Shown here piece by piece: positions 1 to 6,217 of a stretch of 6,217 bases of DNA. The stretch comes from Pseudomonadota bacterium (GTDB lineage: Bacteria; Pseudomonadota; Gammaproteobacteria; Burkholderiales; Casimicrobiaceae), in NCBI GenBank assembly GCA_022709775.1, contig JAKLIE010000124.1, positions 1-6,217 on the forward strand. Direction: 5' to 3'. The position numbers were made by a program, and so were the translations under genes. The first letter of the stretch is position 1. Each line of letters begins with the position of its first letter. The notes under the pieces were generated by a model. That model worked only from the letters and a program-made list of their open reading frames with translations, was not told the origin of the DNA and ran no database searches.

Positions 1-570
1 CGCGATCTCGGCTTCCGCGAGCGCGTAGGTGTCGATCGAGCGGAACGTCCCGGTCGCGCGCGCGCCGCCCATCAGGTGCGCCGCGAGGTCGTGGTTGTGG
101 TCCCAGCTGTGGCTCGCGATGGCCGCGTGGCCGCCCGCCGCGGCGGTCGACCACCACGCGTCCGTCCACCAGCCGAGCCCGGCGAGCCCCACGCGATCGA
201 TGTGCTCGCGCGCCTCCCGCGAGACGACGACGAAGGACGTCGCGTGCGCTTCCCGCGGACGCGGCCCCGCCGCGCGGAAGTCCGCGAGGCAGTTGTGGAG
301 GCTGCGCTGCATGCCGTGCAGCGGATGCGGCAGGTCGCGCCAGTCGAAGTCGGTGCCGTCGTCGAACGTGACCGCCAGCGTTCGCGCGCCCGTCCACTCG
401 ACCTCGCCGGCGAGCCAGCGCGCGACGACGCCGGGCAGCGGGGCGATCCGCCATCCGAGGCGATCGATCGTCACGAGGTCGGACGCGAGCGCGACGTGGT
501 CGTTGTTCGCGTAGTCGTTCCCCGCGACGTTGACGCCGTGGTAGGTGAGGATGGGGAAGCGGCGGGACAT
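1..570 (-). CDS. Polysaccharide deacetylase, NodB-type (3' end missing)
   Basis: Likely a carbohydrate esterase family 4 enzyme that removes N-acetyl groups from a glycan, or a member of the wider NodB-like fold. Only the first 190 residues are present; the frame is open to the left window edge with no stop codon. Visible landmarks are an N-terminal beta strand with ILTYHGVN (residues 7-14), the TFDDG motif at 68-72 (D70 and D71, the usual catalytic base and metal-ligand pair), and SHSWDHN at 153-159, which supplies the two metal-binding histidines H154 and H158 in the family's H-x3-H spacing. No signal peptide is seen, since the N-terminus runs straight into the fold, so a cytoplasmic location or a different export route is possible. 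ATG at 570 is chosen because the first conserved strand begins about six residues later. It lies 51 bp after the GT41 gene on the same strand. The substrate cannot be told from sequence. Confidence 0.85.
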   Translation of the reverse strand, partial: MSRRFPILTYHGVNVAGNDYANNDHVALASDLVTIDRLGWRIAPLPGVVARWLAGEVEWTGARTLAVTFDDGTDFDWRDLPHPLHGMQRSLHNCLADFRAAGPRPREAHATSFVVVSREAREHIDRVGLAGLGWWTDAWWSTAAAGGHAAIASHSWDHNHDLAAHLMGGARATGTFRSIDTYALAEAEIA

Positions 571-576
571 CGCCGC

Positions 577-586
577 CCAGTGTAAC
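577..586 (-). promoter_or_regulatory. Possible -10 element before the deacetylase gene
   Basis: On the minus strand GTTACACTGG lies just ahead of the deacetylase ATG, with TACACT at 584-579. The same core, GTTACACT, stands upstream of the GT41 gene. If it is a -10 element, transcription would start only 2-3 bases before the ATG, giving an almost leaderless message. No good -35 hexamer is visible at 16-18 bp spacing. The assignment rests on the repeat of the motif and its position only. Confidence 0.3.
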
Positions 587-621
587 CGCGTCGCGTGCGC
601 CGGGCCCGCGCGCGGAACCGG

Positions 622-2823
622 TCAGCCGGCGGGCGTTTCCGCCCAGGCACGCTCGAGGGCGGCTTCGAACGCGCGCGCGTAGGCGTCGGCGTCGAAGAAC
701 GGCTTCAGCGATCGGTTCGCGCGGAGTCGCAGCGACGATTCGCGCAGGCGCGGGCGATCCCGCCCCAGCGCGACGGCTGCGTCGACGTACTCCTGCAGGC
801 TCGCCGTCGCGAGTTCGGGCAGGCCCGCCGCGATCACCTGGCTCGCGGACGCGCGCGAGGCGAACGTCCGGCCGGCCTGCGTCAGGACGGGCAGGCCCGC
901 CGAGAGCGCGTCGTTCACCGTCGTGTGCGAACCGAAGGGCGACGTGTCGAGGAAGAGGTCGGCGAGCCCGAAGCGCGCGAGGTAGCGGGGCAGGTCTTCG
1001 TTGCTCGCGAACCGCAGCCGCCGGGGATCGACGCCGCGCGATTCCGCGCGATTCAGCACCCGCCGCACGGCCACGGTTCCTATCGTCCGCATCCACAGGA
1101 CCGAGTCGGGAACGGCGCGCAGGATCGCCATCCACGCGTCGAAGCGCTCGGGCAGGATCTTGTACGGCGCGCTCATCGCGGCGTAGACCACGGCATCGTC
1201 GGGCAGGCCGTACCCGGAACGCACCACCGCGACGTCGCCGGCGCGGTCGTCGCACGGCGGCATGTAGCAGGGCTCGACGCGCAGCAGCCGCTCGACGCAG
1301 GTGTCGGCGAGCCCGGGAGGGATGCAATACGCGTCGGCGACGATCCAGTCGACGGCGGCGCTGCCGAGCGTCCCCGTGTAGCCGAGGTAGTTGATCTGCA
1401 CGGGCGCGGGCCGCAGCGCCAGGATCGACAGGTTCGACCCGCCGGTGAACCCCGTGAGGTCGATCAGGACGTCGATCCCGTCCGCCCGGATCGCGTCCGC
1501 GACTTCCCGCGCGTCGACGACGCGGACCGACCGGAAGCGGTCGGATGCCGCGCGGATCCTGCGCCAGACGCCGTCGACCTGCGGGCCGTTGCAGTCGTAC
1601 GCATGGACCTCGAATCGCGCGCGGTCCAGGCGCTCGATCAGTCCCACGACCAGGCGTCCGACCGGGTGACCGTTCAGGTCCGGCGAGAGGAAGCCGACGC
1701 GAAGCTTGCCGGAAGCGGGCCGGCGCGCGGGGCGCGTCGCGCGGGGCGCGAGGAACTCGAGGGCGGCGTGCCGCATCGCCGCCGCGCGTTCGAGCGCCGG
1801 GTCGTCGTTGATCGCCTGGAACGAGAACGGCGAGACGACGTGTCCGATGCCCGGCGGCGGGCGGTCGACGGCGTCGACGATGCTGCGGCGTAGCGCGTCG
1901 AAACCATCCCAGATGCACTCGTGGCCGCGCGCGTGGAGCAGCAGGCTCGCGGAGTGCTGGTCCGTCGGATCGAGCTCGATCGCCCGCGCGAGCGCGAGGG
2001 CCGCGCCGCCCCATTGGTCGGTCTCCGCACGGCAGATGCCGAGACCGCGCCACGGCCCGGGGCTGTCCGGGGCGAGCTCGGTCGCGCGGACGAGGTAGGG
2101 TTCGGCCGCCGCCGGATCGCCCGTGCAACGAAGCGAGACGCCGAGGTTCGCGAGGATCGCCGCGGGCGCGTCGGGCAACTCCCGGGCGAGGCGCCTGAAG
2201 AGCGGAATCGCTTCCTTGTACCGCCGTTGCTGGTAGTGGATCTGCGCTAGGTTGGCGATCGCGCCCGGATCGTCGGGCGAGATCTCGAGCGCGCGCGCAT
2301 GGCAGCGTTCCGCGGCCGGCAGATCGCCGCGTTGCTCGAGGGCGAGACCGAGATTGGTGAGCAGCGCCGGGTGGTCGGGGGCGAGCGCGAGCGCCTGCTC
2401 GAACAGGTCGATCGCGCCGGCGAAATCGCCGGAGGCGCGGCAGAAGTCGCCGAGGAAGAACAGCGGCTCCGGATCGCCGGGCGCGGCGCGGCGCGCGCGC
2501 TCCCAGCAGGCGCGCGACCTTGCGGGATCGGACTCGCGTACGGCCTCGGCGAGAAGCTTCAGCGCGCCGAGGTCATCCGGTTCGCGGCCGAAGCGCCGCT
2601 CGACGACGGCGGCCGCCCGCTCGAGGTCGCCGGCGCGGATCGCGTCTCGCGCGGCGGAGATCGGGTCGCCCGCCGCGTCGAGGGCGGCCGGTGCCGCGGG
2701 CGCGGGCATCGGCACCGGCATCGGCACGACGGCCGAGCCGCTCCCGTGGCAGTGCTTGTATCGCTTGCCGCTGCCGCAGGGGCAGGGATCGTTTCGCGAC
2801 GGGGGAGCCGGGATCGTCGTCAT
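622..2823 (-). CDS. SEC-C/TPR/GT41 protein, O-GlcNAc transferase-like glycosyltransferase
   Basis: Predicted 733-residue cytoplasmic glycosyltransferase of family GT41, which moves a sugar from a nucleotide donor, usually UDP-GlcNAc, to protein. Domains in order: a SEC-C zinc motif at 12-27 (C14, C16, C25, H26 in C-x-C-x8-C-H form); a Pro/Met/Ala linker at about 30-50; six to seven 34-residue TPR units at about 55-288, which would bind the acceptor; a linker typical of bacterial members; and the catalytic region at about 373-725. Key residues line up with human OGT: H386 in NGHPVGR (human H498), K555 in APYKILPE (human K842), and HTTVND at 633-638 (human H920, T921, T922, D925). The frame stays open up to a TTG at 2937, but ATG at 2823 is preferred because MTTIPAPPSRNDPCPCGSG is a typical SEC-C beginning and the extra 38 residues look like intergenic sequence. 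Shine-Dalgarno pairing is weak. Acceptor protein and donor sugar are unknown; a surface protein or flagellin is a guess. Confidence 0.9.
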   Translation of the reverse strand: MTTIPAPPSRNDPCPCGSGKRYKHCHGSGSAVVPMPVPMPAPAAPAALDAAGDPISAARDAIRAGDLERAAAVVERRFGREPDDLGALKLLAEAVRESDPARSRACWERARRAAPGDPEPLFFLGDFCRASGDFAGAIDLFEQALALAPDHPALLTNLGLALEQRGDLPAAERCHARALEISPDDPGAIANLAQIHYQQRRYKEAIPLFRRLARELPDAPAAILANLGVSLRCTGDPAAAEPYLVRATELAPDSPGPWRGLGICRAETDQWGGAALALARAIELDPTDQHSASLLLHARGHECIWDGFDALRRSIVDAVDRPPPGIGHVVSPFSFQAINDDPALERAAAMRHAALEFLAPRATRPARRPASGKLRVGFLSPDLNGHPVGRLVVGLIERLDRARFEVHAYDCNGPQVDGVWRRIRAASDRFRSVRVVDAREVADAIRADGIDVLIDLTGFTGGSNLSILALRPAPVQINYLGYTGTLGSAAVDWIVADAYCIPPGLADTCVERLLRVEPCYMPPCDDRAGDVAVVRSGYGLPDDAVVYAAMSAPYKILPERFDAWMAILRAVPDSVLWMRTIGTVAVRRVLNRAESRGVDPRRLRFASNEDLPRYLARFGLADLFLDTSPFGSHTTVNDALSAGLPVLTQAGRTFASRASASQVIAAGLPELATASLQEYVDAAVALGRDRPRLRESSLRLRANRSLKPFFDADAYARAFEAALERAWAETPAG

Positions 2824-2934
2824 CGTGGCGTCGCCGGCGAGTCGGGGCGCGGCGCGGTCGTCCGTCGCGCGACGGCTCCCGGCGACGTCGACGCCGTGGC
2901 GGGAGTTCGAGATCGGACGGGCCGTCGCGCCCTC

Positions 2935-2944
2935 CAAGTGTAAC
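2935..2944 (-). promoter_or_regulatory. Possible -10 element of the GT41 gene
   Basis: GTTACACTTG on the minus strand, with TACACT at 2942-2937, about 113 bases before the chosen ATG. It matches the element ahead of the deacetylase gene over GTTACACT, followed in both by a G-rich stretch. No convincing -35 is visible. If it is used, the upstream TTG at 2937 overlaps the promoter and could not be the start codon. Confidence 0.35.
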
Positions 2945-3022
2945 TGCGGCGCGCCCGCCGCACTTTCCGGCGCGCCGAGCCCCGCGGAAGGCGCTTCGAC
3001 CGCCGTCGCGGGCGCCCGCCGA

Positions 3023-3034
3023 TTCCCCGGGGAA
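3023..3034. promoter_or_regulatory. Perfect 12-bp palindrome, possible operator
   Basis: TTCCCCGGGGAA is perfectly self-complementary. Its centre is about 39 bp upstream of the start expected from the TAGAAT element, where a regulator would overlap or replace the -35 contact. A palindrome of this size is expected once or more in 6 kb by chance, so only its location gives it weight. Confidence 0.3.
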
Positions 3035-3055
3035 GCCTGCGAAGGGGCGATCGGC

Positions 3056-3061
3056 TAGAAT
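3056..3061 (+). promoter_or_regulatory. Likely -10 element of the methyltransferase-glycosyltransferase operon
   Basis: TAGAAT differs from TATAAT at one base and sits in an AT-richer island (GGCTAGAATTGCACG) within otherwise very GC-rich DNA. It predicts a transcript start near 3068 and a leader of about 48 bases before the ATG at 3116. The -35 hexamer at standard spacing (near 3033-3038) is poor, which would fit a promoter that needs an activator. Confidence 0.5.
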
Positions 3062-3115
3062 TGCACGTTTTCGCGCTGCGAGCCGCGTCCGGCAGCGCAT
3101 CCTGCCGCCGTTTCC

Positions 3116-4543
3116 ATGGCCGACGATCTGACGTTCACAGGCGAGCGCTTCATCCCCGGCATCGAGGGCGAGATCGTCTACGAGCACGTCCACCGCTACG
3201 CGTTCGCGCGACGCTACGCGGCGGGCAGGCGCGTGCTCGACGCGGCGTGCGGCGAAGGCTACGGGAGCGCGATCCTCGCGGCCACGGCGCGCGAGGTGGT
3301 CGGCGTGGACATCGACGCGGCGACCGTCGCGCACGCGCGCGCGACCTACGCGCCGGTCCGCAACCTGTCCTTCGTCGAAGGGTCGGCGGCGAAGCTGCCG
3401 CTCCCCGACGCGAGCGTCGACCTCGTCGTGTCGTTCGAGACCATCGAGCATCTGGACGAAGCCGACCAGCCGCGGATGCTCGCCGAATTCGCGCGCGTGC
3501 TCTCGGCCGACGGCGTGATCGTCCTGTCCGCGCCGAATCGTCCCGAGTACTCGGAGTCGCGCGGCTACGTGAATCCGTACCACCGCCGCGAGCACGACCG
3601 CGCGGAGCTCGACCGGCTCCTGGAGGCGCACTTCCCCGTGCGCGCCTGGCACGCGCAGCGCGTGTGGCTCGGGTCGACGCTGTGGCGCGAAGCCGGCGGC
3701 GCGGACGACGTCGAGGCGTTCGTCGGCGACGCGTCGGGCGTGGCGCGGGCGAGCGCGCCTCCCGCGATGTACTTCGTGGTCGTCGCCGCGCGCCGCGCCT
3801 CCGCGCTGCCCGCGCCGGGGCCGGCGCTGTCGCTGTTCTCCGACGCGGGCGAGACCGAGCTCAGGCGCGCCGCCGCCGCCGCCGCGGAGGCGATCCGTCT
3901 CGACGGCCTGCTGAAGGACCGCGAGCGCATCGTCGCCGAGCGCGACGCGCAGCTCGCGCGCGTCAATGCGCACGTGGCGCACCTCGAAGGGCTGATCGCC
4001 GCGCGCGACCCGCTGATCGCCGAGCGCGAGCGCGTCGTCGCCGAGCGCGACCGCGAGCTCCGTCAGGTCAACGAGCGTGCCGCGCGCCTCGAGCAGCTCG
4101 CCGCGGACCGCGAACGCCTCGTCGCGGAGCGCGACGAGCTGCTCGCGCGCACCAACGACCACGTGACGCACCTCGAGGGGCTGGCCGCGTTCCGCGAGCG
4201 CCTCGTGGTCGAGCGCGATGCCGCGATCGCCGCCCGCGACGCCGCGATCGTCGAGCGCGATGCCCGGATCGAGGCCGACGGCCGGGCGCTCGCGCTCGCG
4301 CGCGAAGGCGAGGCGGCCGCGCAGCAGCGCATCGCCGACGCCGAGCGGCTGCATGCGGGGACGCGCGACCGCCTGGCCGAGGCGCGGCGCCGCATCGCGG
4401 AGGTCGAGGCCGAATGCGGGCGCCTCGACCGCGCGCTCGACGCGCAGGAACGCATCATCGCCTACCGCCAGTCGTTCCGCTGGTGGCTCGCGCTGCCGTG
4501 GATGCGCGTGAAGCTCATGCTCAGCCGGCTCAAGGGCGTGTGA
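3116..4543 (+). CDS. SAM-dependent methyltransferase with long coiled coil and basic aromatic tail
   Basis: A 475-residue protein. Residues 1-225 form a class I methyltransferase: TFTGERFIPG near the start (common in methyltransferases of surface-glycan clusters), SAM-binding VLDAACGEGYG at 40-50, acidic VGVDID at 62-67, VDLVVSFETIEHL at 101-113, and VLSAPN at 136-141. A (GCC)-coded alanine linker follows at 252-257. Residues about 266-448 are a coiled coil with a steady seven-residue register and three related modules (271-297, 306-332, 334-360). The last 27 residues are rich in Trp, Arg and Lys (QSFRWWLALPW, then MRVKLMLSRLK), suggesting membrane or partner binding. The target is probably a sugar hydroxyl or chain end of a glycan; the role is inferred from the adjoining glycosyltransferase, whose start lies 4 bp after this stop. 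The ATG at 3116 directly precedes the conserved N-terminal motif; no clear Shine-Dalgarno sequence is seen. The layout resembles WbdD without its kinase. Confidence 0.87.
   Translation: MADDLTFTGERFIPGIEGEIVYEHVHRYAFARRYAAGRRVLDAACGEGYGSAILAATAREVVGVDIDAATVAHARATYAPVRNLSFVEGSAAKLPLPDASVDLVVSFETIEHLDEADQPRMLAEFARVLSADGVIVLSAPNRPEYSESRGYVNPYHRREHDRAELDRLLEAHFPVRAWHAQRVWLGSTLWREAGGADDVEAFVGDASGVARASAPPAMYFVVVAARRASALPAPGPALSLFSDAGETELRRAAAAAAEAIRLDGLLKDRERIVAERDAQLARVNAHVAHLEGLIAARDPLIAERERVVAERDRELRQVNERAARLEQLAADRERLVAERDELLARTNDHVTHLEGLAAFRERLVVERDAAIAARDAAIVERDARIEADGRALALAREGEAAAQQRIADAERLHAGTRDRLAEARRRIAEVEAECGRLDRALDAQERIIAYRQSFRWWLALPWMRVKLMLSRLKGV
3869..3886 (+). repeat. GCC trinucleotide run coding for an alanine linker
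   Basis: Five GCC codons and one GCG encode six alanines (residues 252-257) between the methyltransferase domain and the coiled coil. Slippage here would change the linker length without breaking the frame. Confidence 0.7.
3926..4195 (+). repeat. Three diverged internal repeats in the coiled coil
   Basis: Residues 271-297, 306-332 and 334-360 are 27-residue copies of one module with the pattern R-h-V-A-E-R-D, then L-A-R-x-N, then H-V-x-H-L-E-G-L (h is hydrophobic). Copies 1 and 3 share 19 of 27 residues and, counted by hand, 64 of 81 bases. The middle copy keeps VAERD, VN and RLE but has lost the histidines. Starts are 35 and 28 residues apart, both multiples of seven, so the heptad register is preserved across copies. 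Confidence 0.75.
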
Positions 4544-4547
4544 CGGG

Positions 4548-6217
4548 ATGACCGCGAACATCGCCGTCGACGTCGTCGTCCCGGTCTACAACGCGCCGGA
4601 CGACGTGCGCCGCTGCGTCGAGAGCGTCCTCGCGCACACGGGCCCCGGCTACCGGCTCGTGCTGATCGACGACGCGTCGCCCGACCCGGGCGTCGCGCGC
4701 GTCTTCGACGAGATCGCGCGCGCGGGGCACGGGCACGTCGAGCTGCTGCGCAACGTCCGCAACCTGGGATTCACCGGGACCGCCAACCGCGGGATGGGGC
4801 TTTCGCGCCGCGACGTCGTGCTGCTCAACAGCGACACGATCGTGACCGACGGCTGGCTCGAGGCGCTGCTGCGCTGCGCGGCGTCCGATCCCTCGATCGG
4901 CACGATCACGCCGTGGTCGAACAATGCCGAGATCCTGTCGTATCCGCGCTTCTGCGTGAACAACGTGTGGCCCGACGGCGCCGATCCGGCGCCGCTCGCC
5001 CGCGCGTTCGCGCGCGCGGCGGTGCCGAGCTATCCCGACCTGCCGACCGGCGTCGGATTCTGCTTCTTCGTGCGCCGCGCGATGCTCGACGCGATCGGCG
5101 GCTTCGATCCCGCGTTCGGCGCGGGCTACGGGGAGGAGAACGACCTGTGCATGCGCGCCGCCGCCGCCGGCTGGCGCAACGTGCTGGCCGACGACGCGCT
5201 GGTGCTGCACACGGGAGGGCGCTCGTTCGAGAAGCAGAAGGACGCGCTAGTGCCGAAGAACACCGGGGTCCTGCTCGCGCGCCATCCGGGGTACCTGTCG
5301 CTCGTGCACGACTACGTCGCGGCGGACCCGCTCGCGCCGCTGCGCGACGCGGCGACGCTCGCGTTCGACGCCGGGCGCGCGGGCGGCGTGCTGCACGTGC
5401 TGCACCATCAGGGCGGCGGAACGGAGACGCACGTGCGCGCGCTGGTCGCGGCCACGCGAGGGCGCTGGCGCCACGCGATCGCCGTCGCGGTGGGCGATCG
5501 CTGGCGCATCGAGGCGCACCGGCCGGATGGCGGGACCATCGCGTTCGACCTCGACCGCCTCCCCGACGAGCCCTGGGGCGACTTCCTCGGCGGCCTGTGC
5601 GCGACGCTCGGCGTGAGGCTCGTCCACGTGCACAACGTCTCCGCGTGCCGCGACGGCCTGCTGACCGCGCTCGCCGCGCTCGACCTGCCGTTCGGCTACA
5701 CGGTGCACGACGTCAACGCCGGGTGCCCGACGATCACGTTCCTCGGGCCCGACGGGATGTACTGCGGCGCGCAGACCGATCCGGCGGCGTGCGGCGCGTG
5801 CCTCGCGGCGCAGCCGGCCTTCGCCGGCGTCGACATCGTCGCATGGCGCGAGGCGCATCGGACGCTCGTCGAGCGTGCGTCGTTCCTGATCGCCCCCTCG
5901 CGCTGGGCGGCCGACACGCTCGCGCGCTACTACCCGTCGGCACGGGTGCGGGTCGTCCCGCACGGCATTCCCGAGGCGGCGGCCAGGCACGCCGGCACGC
6001 GAACGGCCGTCCTGCTTCCCGACGACGGCGTGCCCACCGTCGCGGTGCTCGGCGCGGTCGGCCCCGACAAGGGCGCGCGGCGCATCGAGCGCCTGGTCGA
6101 GCTCGCGCGCGAGCGCGGCTCGAACGTCCGCTTCGTGCTGATCGGCTACCTCGACCGCCAGCACGCGGCGTGGCAGAGCGACGACGCGCGGTTCACCGTG
6201 CACGGCCGCTACGATCC
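4548..6217 (+). CDS. Two-domain GT2-GT4 glycosyltransferase (3' end missing)
   Basis: The first 556 residues are present and the frame is open at the right edge. The N-terminal domain (about 5-260) is GT-A, family GT2: VVVPVYN at 9-15, LIDDASPD at 39-46, NSDT at 94-97 in the place of the metal-binding DxD, GGFDPAFG at 184-191 and EENDLCMR at 196-203, which holds the likely catalytic acid. The second domain (from about 280) is GT-B, family GT4: VLHVLHHQGGGTETHV opens it with the glycine-rich loop, then VHVHN, YTVHDVN, SRWAADTL, VVPHGIP, and the start of the C-terminal Rossmann half (VAVLGAVGPDKG at 498-509). Four cysteines (393, 406, 415, 418) form a C-x12-C-x8-C-x2-C cluster. Such fusions usually add two successive sugars during O-antigen, capsule or glycoprotein glycan assembly at the cytoplasmic membrane face. 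ATG at 4548 follows the methyltransferase stop by 4 bp, implying one transcript. Donor sugars are not predictable. Confidence 0.88.
   Translation, partial: MTANIAVDVVVPVYNAPDDVRRCVESVLAHTGPGYRLVLIDDASPDPGVARVFDEIARAGHGHVELLRNVRNLGFTGTANRGMGLSRRDVVLLNSDTIVTDGWLEALLRCAASDPSIGTITPWSNNAEILSYPRFCVNNVWPDGADPAPLARAFARAAVPSYPDLPTGVGFCFFVRRAMLDAIGGFDPAFGAGYGEENDLCMRAAAAGWRNVLADDALVLHTGGRSFEKQKDALVPKNTGVLLARHPGYLSLVHDYVAADPLAPLRDAATLAFDAGRAGGVLHVLHHQGGGTETHVRALVAATRGRWRHAIAVAVGDRWRIEAHRPDGGTIAFDLDRLPDEPWGDFLGGLCATLGVRLVHVHNVSACRDGLLTALAALDLPFGYTVHDVNAGCPTITFLGPDGMYCGAQTDPAACGACLAAQPAFAGVDIVAWREAHRTLVERASFLIAPSRWAADTLARYYPSARVRVVPHGIPEAAARHAGTRTAVLLPDDGVPTVAVLGAVGPDKGARRIERLVELARERGSNVRFVLIGYLDRQHAAWQSDDARFTVHGRYD

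Larger units (their letters stand above)
2824..3115. promoter_or_regulatory. Divergent intergenic control region
   Basis: This 292-bp stretch separates the GT41 gene (leftward) from the methyltransferase gene (rightward) and must hold the promoters for both pairs. It contains a TACACT element facing left, a TAGAAT element facing right, a perfect 12-bp palindrome, and a small GC hairpin (arms 2946-2951 and 2956-2961) directly upstream of the leftward element. I see no coding sequence or RNA gene of its own in it. The extended open frame from the TTG at 2937 runs through its left part but looks spurious. Confidence 0.6.

Noticed and set aside
590..621. Possible terminator hairpin around the CGGGCCCG palindrome between the two minus-strand genes
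   Set aside because: There is no T-run after the stem, and GC-rich palindromes are common by chance in this sequence. It is not supported as an intrinsic terminator.
595..1893. Open frame of 432 codons on the plus strand
   Set aside because: It lies antisense to the GT41 catalytic domain. Its product is mostly Arg, Ala, Gly, Asp and Val without any motif, as expected from high-GC DNA read on the wrong strand.
2704..2727. Short tandem repeat of GGCATCGGCACC
   Set aside because: Only about two copies, encoding the Pro/Met/Val linker of the GT41 protein. This is a low-complexity linker rather than a separate element.
2824..2937. N-terminal extension of the GT41 protein to a TTG at 2937
   Set aside because: The TTG overlaps the TACACT element, the 38 extra residues have no recognisable pattern, and the SEC-C protein begins naturally at the ATG at 2823.
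3061..4551. Second plus-strand open frame of 496 codons across the methyltransferase
   Set aside because: It is a shifted frame, extremely Arg-rich, and lacks the SAM-binding motifs found in the frame starting at 3116.
2573..4561. Open frame of 662 codons on the minus strand
   Set aside because: It covers the methyltransferase gene in antisense and the GT41 N-terminus in the wrong frame. It ignores the clear domains of both and shows only a low-complexity Arg/Ala/Asp/Glu-rich product.
5247..6203. Open frame of 318 codons on the minus strand
   Set aside because: It is antisense to the glycosyltransferase, whose frame carries clear GT2 and GT4 motifs; the antisense product has none.

Overview
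The window is very GC-rich (about 70% by eye), and the codons favour G or C in third position. The one clear -10-like element (TAGAAT before the methyltransferase gene), the gene families and the base composition suggest a high-GC proteobacterium, most plausibly a betaproteobacterium. This is an inference; no taxonomic marker gene is present.

Layout: two gene pairs are transcribed away from a shared intergenic region of about 290 bp (2824-3115). Leftward (minus strand): a SEC-C/TPR/GT41 protein resembling O-GlcNAc transferase (622-2823), then, 51 bp further on, a NodB-type polysaccharide deacetylase (1-570) that is cut by the left window edge. Rightward (plus strand): a SAM-dependent methyltransferase with a very long C-terminal coiled coil (3116-4543), then, 4 bp after its stop codon, a two-domain GT2-GT4 glycosyltransferase (4548 onward) that is cut by the right edge.

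All four genes fit the making or modification of a surface glycan or glycoprotein. The GT2-GT4 protein would build sugar chains. The methyltransferase, fused to a coiled coil and a basic aromatic tail, has an architecture like the WbdD chain-length ruler (methyltransferase, coiled coil, membrane tail), but I see no kinase domain. The GT41 protein would transfer a sugar to protein, and the deacetylase would trim N-acetyl groups. Their joint action is inferred from neighbourhood and domains only.

The most notable item is the coiled coil. One heptad position is hydrophobic in 25 of 27 consecutive heptads with no change of register, and the stretch contains three related 27-residue modules. There are no RNA genes, mobile elements, CRISPR arrays or convincing intrinsic terminators. 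Many long antisense open frames exist but are by-products of the base composition.
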